A stretch of 34,679 bases of DNA from the IMG/VR virus record IMGVR_UViG_3300042450_000108, positions 1-34,679 of that record. One strand, given 5' to 3'. Under the pieces are notes generated by a model. The model saw nothing but the letters and a program-made list of their open reading frames with translations. It ran no database searches and was not told where the DNA came from. This stretch comes from a virus. Shown in pieces: positions 22,245 through 29,134 of this stretch; positions within the stretch are counted from its first letter, which is position 1, and each line of letters starts with the position of its first letter. The position numbers and the translations under genes were made by a program.

Positions 22245-22279
22245 AAAAAATGGGGGCCAGACAGTGATGACCGGCCCCC
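22245..22279 (-). terminator. Leftward terminator-like hairpin upstream of the HTH gene
   Basis: GGGGGCC (22252-22258) pairs with GGCCCCC (22273-22279) around a 14-nt loop. On the minus strand the stem is followed by A and six U (plus-strand A-run 22245-22250). It would stop leftward transcripts that pass the rightward operon as antisense RNA from the ejection-protein end. Confidence 0.65.
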
Positions 22280-22381
22280 TAAATGGCAACTGCGCCCGGT
22301 TGGAGTTCCAGGGGCAATCAGCAGGTGTTGGCCTGCCGGGGTTGATTGTATGGGGTTAATAGTTGACTAATGCGTAGGGGA

Positions 22382-22399
22382 TTTGACAAGATGGTCAAA
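22382..22399. promoter_or_regulatory. Operator candidate overlapping the rightward promoter
   Basis: TTTGAC (22382-22387) and GTCAAA (22394-22399) form a perfect 6-bp inverted repeat with a 6-bp gap, covering the -35 box and spacer of the rightward promoter. It is a natural target for the HTH protein. Confidence 0.55.
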
Positions 22400-22410
22400 C
22401 GATGTATGAT
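22383..22410 (+). promoter_or_regulatory. Strong sigma70 promoter of the rightward operon
   Basis: The -35 box TTGACA (22383-22388) is a perfect match and the -10 box TATGAT (22405-22410) has one mismatch; the spacer is 16 bp. It lies 34 bp before the first rightward start codon, which has its own AGGAG site. It is the clearest promoter in the window. Confidence 0.85.
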
Positions 22411-22444
22411 TCACTCATCAACAACGCAACCAGGAGTAAATGAA

Positions 22445-22705
22445 ATGACAAACGCAACCCAAACCAGCCGCAACGAATCCATGTACGGCTTTGCAGACAT
22501 TGACGCATACGTTGAGTCAGTCAAAGATTCCATCACCTACAAATTCACAGGCGGCAACATGGTTGTTGCTGGCCTGATGAGTGATGCTCAAGAATTGATT
22601 GCTGGCGGCGCACAAGACCGCAGCCGCCAAACTCTCAACATTGCCAAACACATTTTGTTTTTGATCATGGATGGCGAATTGGTCGGCACCGTTGAGCGCA
22701 AGTAA
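22445..22705 (+). CDS. First gene of the rightward early operon, 86 aa
   Basis: The ATG at 22445 is preceded by AGGAG with 8-nt spacing and a strong promoter. The 86-residue product (MTNATQTSRNESMYGFADID) is soluble, mildly acidic and predicted helical in its second half ('NMVVAGLMSDAQELIAGGAQ', then 'RQTLNIAKHILFLIMDGELV'). No family was recognised. As the first, probably most expressed, early gene it is a candidate host-interaction or anti-defence protein; that is inference from position only. Confidence 0.78.
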   Translation: MTNATQTSRNESMYGFADIDAYVESVKDSITYKFTGGNMVVAGLMSDAQELIAGGAQDRSRQTLNIAKHILFLIMDGELVGTVERK

Positions 22706-22712
22706 ACCAACC

Positions 22713-22726
22713 GGGGCCACGGCCCC
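22713..22726 (+). terminator. Short GC hairpin between the first two early genes
   Basis: GGGGC and GCCCC pair around CACG in the 37-bp gap after the first early gene, followed by AACTTT. The weak T-run suggests partial attenuation rather than full termination, leaving the first gene more abundant than the rest. Confidence 0.45.
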
Positions 22727-22742
22727 AACTTTAAGGCCCACC

Positions 22743-22856
22743 ATGTACTCAGACATAGACGAATCCGAATGGCGCTGGCAGCAGATCTTGACCCGGCCCA
22801 TTCACCCTGATGATCAACCCCCAACTGATGAGGAGCTTGAAGATGATGATCATTGA
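22743..22856 (+). CDS. 37-aa acidic mini-protein
   Basis: It starts at the ATG at 22743 with TAAGG six nt upstream, and its end overlaps the next gene. The product MYSDIDESEWRWQQILTRPI ... ends in Glu/Asp/His (EELEDDDH). It is strongly acidic with Trp residues, as in some small phage inhibitors that mimic DNA, but the length allows no firm statement. The ribosome site and overlap support a real gene. Confidence 0.6.
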   Translation: MYSDIDESEWRWQQILTRPIHPDDQPPTDEELEDDDH

Positions 22857-23088
22857 CTTTTGCCGGGTTCCCCGCACCATGCGCGAGTGCCTCGATGAGG
22901 GGTTCACAACGCATCAGGTCTACAACGCCGTGCGCAAGAACCAACTCTCCAACGTCAACCGCAAAGACGCCTGGGGACGCACCAAGCGCGGCGCTGGGTT
23001 GTTTGTTGTGCGTGATGAGTCCATGCGCCTGGATCAGCTTATCGTCTCCACCAAAGACCTCGCAACGGCCCTCGCGGCCTGGAGATAA
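22843..23088 (+). CDS. Small DNA-binding-like protein, ~81 aa
   Basis: The likely start is the ATG at 22843 (MMIIDFCRVPRTMRECLDEG), with AGGAG 7 nt upstream inside the preceding gene; a second ATG follows directly. 'TMRECLDEGFTTHQVYNAVR' followed by basic and aromatic residues looks like a winged-helix or HTH element. It ends 2 bp before the next gene. It may be an early regulator; the family is not recognised. Confidence 0.68.
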   Translation: MMIIDFCRVPRTMRECLDEGFTTHQVYNAVRKNQLSNVNRKDAWGRTKRGAGLFVVRDESMRLDQLIVSTKDLATALAAWR

Positions 23089-23090
23089 AG

Positions 23091-23249
23091 ATGCCCAGAC
23101 CCAAGAGTGAGATGACCAGCGTTGCCGTCACGGTCAGCGCCAGGCTGATCCCGGCGCACTTTGCTGAGTGGAAGCGCCTGGGCGGTGTCAACTGGCTGCG
23201 CCAGCAGTTGCGCGAGTCAATCCAAAAACAAAAGGAGCAAAGCAAATGA
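23091..23249 (+). CDS. Small basic protein, 52 aa, possibly ribbon-helix-helix
   Basis: The ATG at 23091 follows GGAGATAAAG. The product begins MPRPKSEMTSVAVTVSARLI and continues with 'HFAEWKRLGGVNWLRQQLRE'. A short beta strand (TSVAVTVSARL) followed by two helices is the plan of ribbon-helix-helix DNA-binding proteins. It is basic and ends in an ATGA overlap with the next gene. Similar small proteins occur in betaproteobacterial phages. Confidence 0.7.
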   Translation: MPRPKSEMTSVAVTVSARLIPAHFAEWKRLGGVNWLRQQLRESIQKQKEQSK

Positions 23250-23353
23250 GTGCATTCAAATTCGGTTTTTTCCTCGTCTGTTTCCTGCCCTTCATTGGGT
23301 TCCTGTGCCGGGTGGCCGTGGAGCTTTTTCTTTATGGGTATCACGCGCTATGA
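23246..23353 (+). CDS. 35-aa single-TM micro-protein
   Basis: The ATG at 23246 overlaps the previous stop as ATGA and has AGGAG 9 nt upstream. Almost the whole product (MSAFKFGFFLVCFLPFIGFL, then CRVAVELFLYGYHAL) is one hydrophobic segment, so it is a membrane micropeptide. The target is unknown; early phage micropeptides in the membrane may affect host cell division or exclude other phages. Confidence 0.62.
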   Translation: MSAFKFGFFLVCFLPFIGFLCRVAVELFLYGYHAL

Positions 23354-23388
23354 CCGGCTGGCGCAAACGACAAATCAAGGAGTGTGAG

Positions 23389-23634
23389 ATGACTGACAAA
23401 GAAGCAATGAAGCTGGCGCTTGACTGGTTTAAGTGCTATGCAGATGGATCAATGTCGCGCAACAACGCTGAGGCATTGGCAGATGAGGTGGTTGAAGCCC
23501 TCAAAGAACGATTGGCACAGCCAGAGCAAGAGCCTGTGGCGTGGGTAAACAAAGAGCGAAACACAATTACATGGGACAAACTTTATCCTGATATGGATGC
23601 CCTCTACACCACCCCACCAAAAGGAACCAAATGA
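23389..23634 (+). CDS. Small phage protein with PVAWV...LYTTPP tail, 81 aa
   Basis: The ATG at 23389 has AAGGAG 7 nt upstream; an in-frame ATG at 23350 in ATGA overlap with the previous gene would add 13 residues. A helical N-terminal half ends in 'ERLAQPEQEPVAWVNKERNT', followed by 'ALYTTPPKGTK'. This 'LAQPEQEPVAW...LYTTPP' ending is a frequent mobile C-terminal module in phages and prophages of Burkholderiales and other proteobacteria. The function is unknown. It is the best single hint of host group in the window. Confidence 0.78.
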   Translation: MTDKEAMKLALDWFKCYADGSMSRNNAEALADEVVEALKERLAQPEQEPVAWVNKERNTITWDKLYPDMDALYTTPPKGTK

Positions 23635-23783
23635 AAGCACAGAAAGTCTTCATGGCCCTGATGATCTCAAAGGGCTACACCCCAGCAGACTTGGCCTGGG
23701 ACGGGACCAAGTTCACCAACAGCAACATTGTCACCCGGTGGAATTACTTCCTGCTCGGGTGGGAGATGAGAGGTGTAATGTGA
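23631..23783 (+). CDS. 50-aa early protein
   Basis: It starts in an ATGA overlap with the previous gene. The product MKAQKVFMALMISKGYTPAD ... ends 'VTRWNYFLLGWEMRGVM'. 'LMISKGYTPADLAWDGTKFT' looks like a small folded helix pair, with no TM. No family was recognised. The overlap and the lack of stops support a real gene. Confidence 0.62.
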   Translation: MKAQKVFMALMISKGYTPADLAWDGTKFTNSNIVTRWNYFLLGWEMRGVM

Positions 23784-23812
23784 TCACGCAATCAACAACA
23801 AGGAGTGAAATC

Positions 23813-23998
23813 ATGGCAAATGAAACAACCCGCAAGTTCCCCCGCACCTTCACAGAGGCATTCCCCCACACTCTCGAGAATGGCGCGGCCATCGAGATCC
23901 ACGTCCATCAGTGCAGCACCGCTGAGAAGATCATCCGCGTCATCAGCCTCATTGGCCTGATCGTGGTGGCGATGGATTGCTTGGTCTGGAGGGCTTGA
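23813..23998 (+). CDS. 61-aa protein with C-terminal TM
   Basis: The ATG at 23813 has AGGAG 7 nt upstream. The N-terminal ~35 residues are polar (MANETTRKFPRTFTEAFPHT ...). Residues ~40-58 are hydrophobic (IIRVISLIGLIVVAMDCLVW), so it is anchored in the membrane with a cytoplasmic or periplasmic head. It ends 2 bp before the next gene. The function is unknown. Confidence 0.68.
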   Translation: MANETTRKFPRTFTEAFPHTLENGAAIEIHVHQCSTAEKIIRVISLIGLIVVAMDCLVWRA

Positions 23999-24000
23999 GC

Positions 24001-24270
24001 ATGAGCGAATCAATGCAACAACAGATCGACCTTGAGGTCAACAAGATGCGTGCCCCTGGCGGCATTGCAGGGGTCATGCTCAACCGCCATGAGTATGAGC
24101 AGCTCATCAGGAAGGCAATCACCAATGGCACGCTCATTGGGTACATCCATGGCGAGACATTCACCCGCGAGCGCATGGAGCGCAAATACCGGGACATGGA
24201 CCAGGAGATGCAGCTCTTGCGCGAGAGGGTCAAAGACCTTGAGCTTGAAGTCATTGCCGCTGCCAAATGA
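24001..24270 (+). CDS. 89-aa coiled-coil protein
   Basis: It starts at the ATG at 24001 with GGAGGG ~9 nt upstream. Residues ~1-50 contain 'GIAGVMLNRHEYEQLIRKAI' and 'LIGYIHGETFTRERMERKYR'. Residues ~55-89 form a clear heptad coiled coil ending LELEVIAAAK, which suggests a dimer. It is linked to the next gene by ATGA. No family was recognised. Confidence 0.7.
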   Translation: MSESMQQQIDLEVNKMRAPGGIAGVMLNRHEYEQLIRKAITNGTLIGYIHGETFTRERMERKYRDMDQEMQLLRERVKDLELEVIAAAK

Positions 24271-24644
24271 AGTCTGCCCAGCTGCCCCGCTTGATCAAGG
24301 CCATCACCGACATTGGCCTGACCTCAGCGGAGGTGGCTGAGACGATCCATTGCACCGACAGGTCTGCCAGGCTGCTGATCCTGCGGCTGCGCCGTCAGCA
24401 CTTGGTCCACATACAAGAGTGGACCCGGTCAGAGGTCAGGGGTATCCCGGTGGCGGTTTACAGGTACGGGATCGGCATTGATGCCATCAAGCCTTTGCCC
24501 ACCAGCGTCAGCGACAGGGTGCGTAAGTGGAGGCGTAAAGAGTCCCTCGATGACAAAGCCTTTCGTCAGGCGCGTGATCGAGGCCGTAAAGTGAAGATCA
24601 GGAGAGATCCGCTGGTGGCTGCGTTCTTTGGATCAGTCAAGTAA
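24267..24644 (+). CDS. Winged-helix regulator-like protein, 125 aa
   Basis: The last rightward gene starts in an ATGA overlap. 'LTSAEVAETIHCTDRSARLL' followed by 'RRQHLVHIQEW' is a good helix-turn-helix with a beta wing. The C-terminal third is very basic ('SDRVRKWRRKESLDDKAFRQ'). It probably binds DNA as a transcription factor, perhaps switching on the late leftward genes. Its last 12 nt overlap, tail to tail, the end of the leftward gene at 24633, with no terminator between. Confidence 0.75.
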   Translation: MKSAQLPRLIKAITDIGLTSAEVAETIHCTDRSARLLILRLRRQHLVHIQEWTRSEVRGIPVAVYRYGIGIDAIKPLPTSVSDRVRKWRRKESLDDKAFRQARDRGRKVKIRRDPLVAAFFGSVK

Positions 24645-25505
24645 TCCGCTTGGCTTGCTTCCAAACTGCAACAATTTGCCGCCACCTGCTGGTTGAGCAG
24701 ATTCGCGTAAGTAATTTATTGCTGACTCTTGTGCTTCTTTGAGAGTCATTGGCTGAAATTCTGAGTTAGAAAACCTCAACGCATCAAACTCTTGTTTTGC
24801 TTTGTTGTAGTCACCAAATTCAGAAACGCTGCCAGTATTTGCATCCTCAATGGCATAACCCTTTGCCGTTCTATACATATTGACCGCAGGGTCTGGAGTT
24901 GGATCAAGATATGTCCCATTGGGGTCATTGTTTTGCAACCAGTTAATCAAGTCCTCCCGTGGAGCCTTTTTAATTTCTGCTTCACTTGGAGTCCGATTCA
25001 TATCAAGCAGAGATTTACTTTGTGGCATTTGTTTGATTGATTTCTCAGGCAGCATTTGGCTGCGCGTGCCTTGGGTCAAATCAGTCAACAACTGAGCAGG
25101 CAGACCGCCCCGCGCCATCACGTTGGCCGCGACTGGTTCCATGGCACGCTCTGCGGCCATACCGGCACGCTCAAACTGTGAGGCATATGTTGCCTTGGGG
25201 ATCGCGGCCAGCAACCCGGCCTCTGGCAATACTGGTGGCAGCTTGGTGGATTCAAGCAGGCCAGCAACGCTTTGCAGCGCGTTCTGGGCCATCTGGCCGC
25301 GAGGTGCGTAGGTGTACTGCTTGATAAAGTCTTGAGTGGCCTTGTCGGCCAGCTTAACGCCTTCCTTTGTGCCGTACTTACCTGACCTGATGTTTTGCAT
25401 GATGCCGTAAGGGATGCCAGCCATGGTGGCAGCGGCGCCGCTACCAAGGGTTGCCCCCGTCTCACCAATTGCCTCGAGGTAATCCAATAAACCTGTCGCC
25501 ATCAT
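24633..25505 (-). CDS. Virion/ejection-type protein, 290 aa
   Basis: It starts at the ATG at 25505 (two ATG in a row) with GAGGTGAA upstream. The N-terminal ~40 residues are Gly/Ala-rich and hydrophobic (MMATGLLDYLEAIGETGATL, then GSGAAATMAG). The remainder is helical and polar, with 'SEFQPMTLKEAQESAINYLR' near the end. It is the last of four leftward genes after the tail protein, the slot of internal ejection proteins in podoviruses. The C-terminal half (~170-290) could be a separate folded domain. The function is assigned from position only. Confidence 0.65.
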   Translation of the reverse strand: MMATGLLDYLEAIGETGATLGSGAAATMAGIPYGIMQNIRSGKYGTKEGVKLADKATQDFIKQYTYAPRGQMAQNALQSVAGLLESTKLPPVLPEAGLLAAIPKATYASQFERAGMAAERAMEPVAANVMARGGLPAQLLTDLTQGTRSQMLPEKSIKQMPQSKSLLDMNRTPSEAEIKKAPREDLINWLQNNDPNGTYLDPTPDPAVNMYRTAKGYAIEDANTGSVSEFGDYNKAKQEFDALRFSNSEFQPMTLKEAQESAINYLRESAQPAGGGKLLQFGSKPSGLLD

Positions 25506-25511
25506 TTCACC

Positions 25512-27515
25512 TCAATCTGCGAGTAAGCCTGGGACCATCTGACCTGCGCTTGTGGACGTGCCAACAGCACGGGTCTGCTGTTGCAGCGCCTGTCTGCGCA
25601 GTTGGTCCATCAATGGGGTCAAGCCTAACAAAAATTCTTGCTGTTGGTTAAACCTGGGATCAAGCACGCTGCGCGAGATCTGCTCTGCCACGTTTTCGTT
25701 CATGCCTTGCAGGCGAGGCGCGAGTTGGCGCATCAAGTTGGTAGCTCCACCCATTAAGTCTCCACCGGCCATTTGAGCGCCAGCTCGCAGCATCTCTGAT
25801 GGCGATTGAGCAGTTATCTCAGCAACATCCTGAGCCAATGGAGTAGTAACTGAATTACCCTCAATGCGTGACCTAGTCACGGCCATCTGGCGCTCACGCT
25901 CAAGGTTCTTAATGAACGTCTCATACTCGCCTGGAGAGTTAAAGACTGTGCGCATACGGTCACGCATCTCACGCGAGTTGAGGAATTTGTCAGCGATGTT
26001 GCCCGTCTCGCGCATTCCATAGATCTCGTCACGCACTGACTGCACCGCGCCCAAGCGATACATCTGCTGCTCTGCGTCCCCTGGGAATTTCTTAATCTCG
26101 CGGTTGATCTCTGCCGGGGTCTTGCGCAAGAAGTTTTTTGCACCCAGCTCGAGTGCATCTTTGAGCAGAGATTCGCTGGAGAACGTATCCAACGCTTTGC
26201 CATAGACTGGCACTTCTGCCGTGATGGCATTGCGCAAAGACATGCGCAAATTATTTAAATCATCTGCTTGCGATGACTTCCCAGAAATTTTGGCACTGTT
26301 TGCAAGACCGCCAACGTACTTATATGCCTTGTCCAGCATCAGCATTGAGTTATCAGGCAGATCTGCATACTCAGGCAGTCTGCGTGCCTCACTGATGGCA
26401 TATTGAATGTCCTTTGACTTCTTCAATAAGTTGTCAATGGCAAATGAGTTGATCTGACCAGCGGCATAGGCTTGGTCATAAAGTGGAGAGGCCAGCAAAG
26501 ATCTGTTTCTGATGATCTCTTCAGCCACATCATTAATGTCACGCGCACCAATGGCCGTCAGGTCGGTAATGTCTTGAGTGATTCGAGGACCGGCACCAAT
26601 GGCACGCTCTGTCAGCATCTGACGCACGTCTGTCTGCGCAGCATTGGGAATTGCCATTGAGCCACGTGCTAGTCTGCGCATTGACTCACCGCCAATGTCT
26701 GCCAGCGTCTCGTCTCTGGCCCCCAGGGTACGCACCACAGCGGCCTGGCGTGCCGCCAGTTCTTCTGGTGATATACCCTCTTGGGCCAACTTCTTGGCAA
26801 TCAACTCACGCGCCTTGGTGGCAGCGTCTGGCGCTTGCATCAGACCAGTTGCCTCAAGCACTTTACGGCCACCAGCACCAACTGCACCAGTGACTGCTGG
26901 AGCAGCACTGCCCAGGACAGCACCAGCAGTACCACCAATTGCACCACCCATGACCCTGCTCTCAAGTCCACCAGTAGCACCGCCAGCACCGGCAGCCGCA
27001 CCTGATGCAGCGCCATAGCCCAGACCTCGAGCCATTGTCTGCCCCAGTGTTGGCAAAGCAGCAACAGTGCGAGCTGCACCGGCTGCTGCCGCAGGTGCCG
27101 TAGCACCGCCAGTGAATGGGGCCGCAATCAGGGCCGCAGCCGTAGGCAGCAGGCCACCCATAAGCTCACCAGTGAATGCGCGGCCAGGGTACTGTTCCTC
27201 GTACTGCTTAATGCCAGCGCGGACCCGTGACAATTGATTTTGGTACTCAGGGCCGCTGATGGCGCCAGCTCTGAATGCGGCCTCGATCTCATCGGCAGTG
27301 TTGAACGTCAAGCCCTGCATAAAAGACCGGCCAAAGCCAGCTTCAACAGGTGGACCGCCAACCTTTTTGGCGCTGGCGACTGCTGCCTCAAACCTGGTCG
27401 GGGTATAACCCTCAGTCTTGAGGTATCCGACAACATCGGCCTGAGTTGCACTCTGCGCCTGCATTCTGCGCACGTTTTCTTGCACGCGCTCAATGTTTGG
27501 TAGTTGCGTAGCCAT
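25512..27515 (-). CDS. Large ejection-type internal virion protein, 667 aa
   Basis: The start codon overlaps the preceding stop by one base (TAATG). The N-terminus has 'DVVGYLKTEGYTPTRFEAAV'. Residues ~110-215 are an unbroken Gly/Ala-rich hydrophobic stretch with glycine-zipper spacing (e.g. 'GYGAASGAAAGAGGATGG'), suited to membrane insertion. The remaining ~450 residues are helical with many charged residues. This layout matches podovirus DNA-ejection proteins that form a channel through the envelope. It has no catalytic motif such as a transglycosylase site that I can see. Confidence 0.75.
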   Translation of the reverse strand: MATQLPNIERVQENVRRMQAQSATQADVVGYLKTEGYTPTRFEAAVASAKKVGGPPVEAGFGRSFMQGLTFNTADEIEAAFRAGAISGPEYQNQLSRVRAGIKQYEEQYPGRAFTGELMGGLLPTAAALIAAPFTGGATAPAAAAGAARTVAALPTLGQTMARGLGYGAASGAAAGAGGATGGLESRVMGGAIGGTAGAVLGSAAPAVTGAVGAGGRKVLEATGLMQAPDAATKARELIAKKLAQEGISPEELAARQAAVVRTLGARDETLADIGGESMRRLARGSMAIPNAAQTDVRQMLTERAIGAGPRITQDITDLTAIGARDINDVAEEIIRNRSLLASPLYDQAYAAGQINSFAIDNLLKKSKDIQYAISEARRLPEYADLPDNSMLMLDKAYKYVGGLANSAKISGKSSQADDLNNLRMSLRNAITAEVPVYGKALDTFSSESLLKDALELGAKNFLRKTPAEINREIKKFPGDAEQQMYRLGAVQSVRDEIYGMRETGNIADKFLNSREMRDRMRTVFNSPGEYETFIKNLERERQMAVTRSRIEGNSVTTPLAQDVAEITAQSPSEMLRAGAQMAGGDLMGGATNLMRQLAPRLQGMNENVAEQISRSVLDPRFNQQQEFLLGLTPLMDQLRRQALQQQTRAVGTSTSAGQMVPGLLAD

Positions 27516-29122
27516 TATTTGGGCCTCGGGATAAGGTTGAATTGATTGACGTATGAAGGCGCAGGTGCCGCTTTGGTAGTTCCAGCAGGTGTTGCCTTGG
27601 CAGCATCAGCAGCAATCTCTGCCGGGGTCTTGATGCGCTTGAATGGATCAAACACGATCTGGTTTGAGTCTAGTTTGTAGGCATCGGCATACTGCCTGTA
27701 TCTGTCGCCAACATCGGCTGCCATTTGACGTTGTGACTCAATCAGATTTCTTGCTTGAGAATAAAAATCAACTCTCACGTTATCTGCGAGGGACTCTCCA
27801 GTCAAAGCCTTGTTGTACGTGGCGCGAATTCGATCTGGTACGCCACCAGCATTTTGCGCAGTTGCTTGCTCGCCTTGCATAACGGTTGATCCAGGGTCGA
27901 GGATCTTCATGTAACCATAGACCAGGGAAATGTCACCCGCTGCCGATGGATTAAGCGCAGCCGCTTCAACCTTTCGAAATGCCTGCGCCAGCTCAACGTA
28001 AGGTTTCATCTGGGCAGTGAATTCAGTGCGCAGATCCTTCTCGTTGCCGAATGCCTTGCCAGTGCCGGGGATGATGGGCTGGGGGCCAGTAGGTGCAACA
28101 GCGCCAGCAGCCGGAGCCATAGGTGCGCGAGGTGCGCCACCAGTAACAGCGGGAGCTGCAACAGCACCAGGAGCACCAGCAGGCGCAGGCATGGGCGCGG
28201 CCAGGCCAGCACCTCGGCCACCGCCACCGCCACCAAGTACAAAGTATCCTGTCTCAGCACCGCCAACCACTTGAGGTGGCAGTGTCTTTGGAAACACTGT
28301 GCCGGGCTTGATTTCGTAAGGATTGACAAACCTCACACCGCCACCTGTGTCAATCTTTTCTGGCGGTATCAATGGTGAAACGCCAGTAATGGGCTTAAAG
28401 GTTCCATCGTCATACATCTGCACAAGAGTTGGTTTGCCATCAGCGCCCAATACTTGCTGGGGAGTGCCGACAGGTTTAACCGCCAACGCTTGTTGCATTG
28501 GTATAACTCCACCTCTTTTGGTGCGTATATAAAAGTTGTTGTCAGCAGCCTTGAATGGTTCGCCGACAGTCTCTTCAAATGATGGAGCAAGACTTTCAGC
28601 CATATCCAAATATCGCTTTGCGTCTTCACCCTTACCTGATGCGGCCATCAAGTCTGCCAATTGGCGGTATTGGCTGGCCTTTCTTACGTTGGCTGGCATT
28701 GCTGGCGCAACAGGCGCAGTTGGACCTGGAGCCATGCCAGGCATGGCGGTGGCCTGATCAGGCGTGATGGGAGCACCAGGAGCTGGGGCGGCAGTGCCAC
28801 CAGTCAGAATGTCAGCGATGCGCTTTTGCATGTCTTGCTGGCGCTTGTACTCATCCAACTTCTGACGGGTCAGCAACTGCTGAATCGCACCCTCTTGGGC
28901 CTTGCCATAGCTGGACGTGCCAGCCTGCAAGCCTGCACCAAGCGCTTGGCCCAGTGAGATGGGAGTGGCAGATGGGCCACCTGCTTGGAGCAGGGCCGCA
29001 GCGGTGGACAGCAGCGCTTGGCGCTGCATCGACTCTTGTTGTTGAGGGGTCAGGTACTCGCTCAGGGCAGACGTGCCGCCACCAAACAAGTCACCCAGCA
29101 AGCCCATGTTCATTGTTGCCAT
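27515..29122 (-). CDS. Ejection/internal virion protein, 535 aa
   Basis: It starts at the ATG at 29122 with AAGGA ~9 nt upstream. The N-terminus (MATMNMGLLGDLFGGGTSAL) leads into a Gln-rich helical region, then an Ala/Pro-rich linker (~110-145). 'YFVLGGGGGGRGAGLAAPMP' marks a second Gly/Pro/Ala linker (~290-350), and a helical C-terminal domain (~360-520) contains 'ADVGDRYRQYADAYKLDSNQ'. Low-complexity linkers between helical domains are typical of proteins packed in the capsid and ejected with the DNA. Confidence 0.7.
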   Translation of the reverse strand: MATMNMGLLGDLFGGGTSALSEYLTPQQQESMQRQALLSTAAALLQAGGPSATPISLGQALGAGLQAGTSSYGKAQEGAIQQLLTRQKLDEYKRQQDMQKRIADILTGGTAAPAPGAPITPDQATAMPGMAPGPTAPVAPAMPANVRKASQYRQLADLMAASGKGEDAKRYLDMAESLAPSFEETVGEPFKAADNNFYIRTKRGGVIPMQQALAVKPVGTPQQVLGADGKPTLVQMYDDGTFKPITGVSPLIPPEKIDTGGGVRFVNPYEIKPGTVFPKTLPPQVVGGAETGYFVLGGGGGGRGAGLAAPMPAPAGAPGAVAAPAVTGGAPRAPMAPAAGAVAPTGPQPIIPGTGKAFGNEKDLRTEFTAQMKPYVELAQAFRKVEAAALNPSAAGDISLVYGYMKILDPGSTVMQGEQATAQNAGGVPDRIRATYNKALTGESLADNVRVDFYSQARNLIESQRQMAADVGDRYRQYADAYKLDSNQIVFDPFKRIKTPAEIAADAAKATPAGTTKAAPAPSYVNQFNLIPRPK

Positions 29123-29134
29123 GATGTTGATTCC

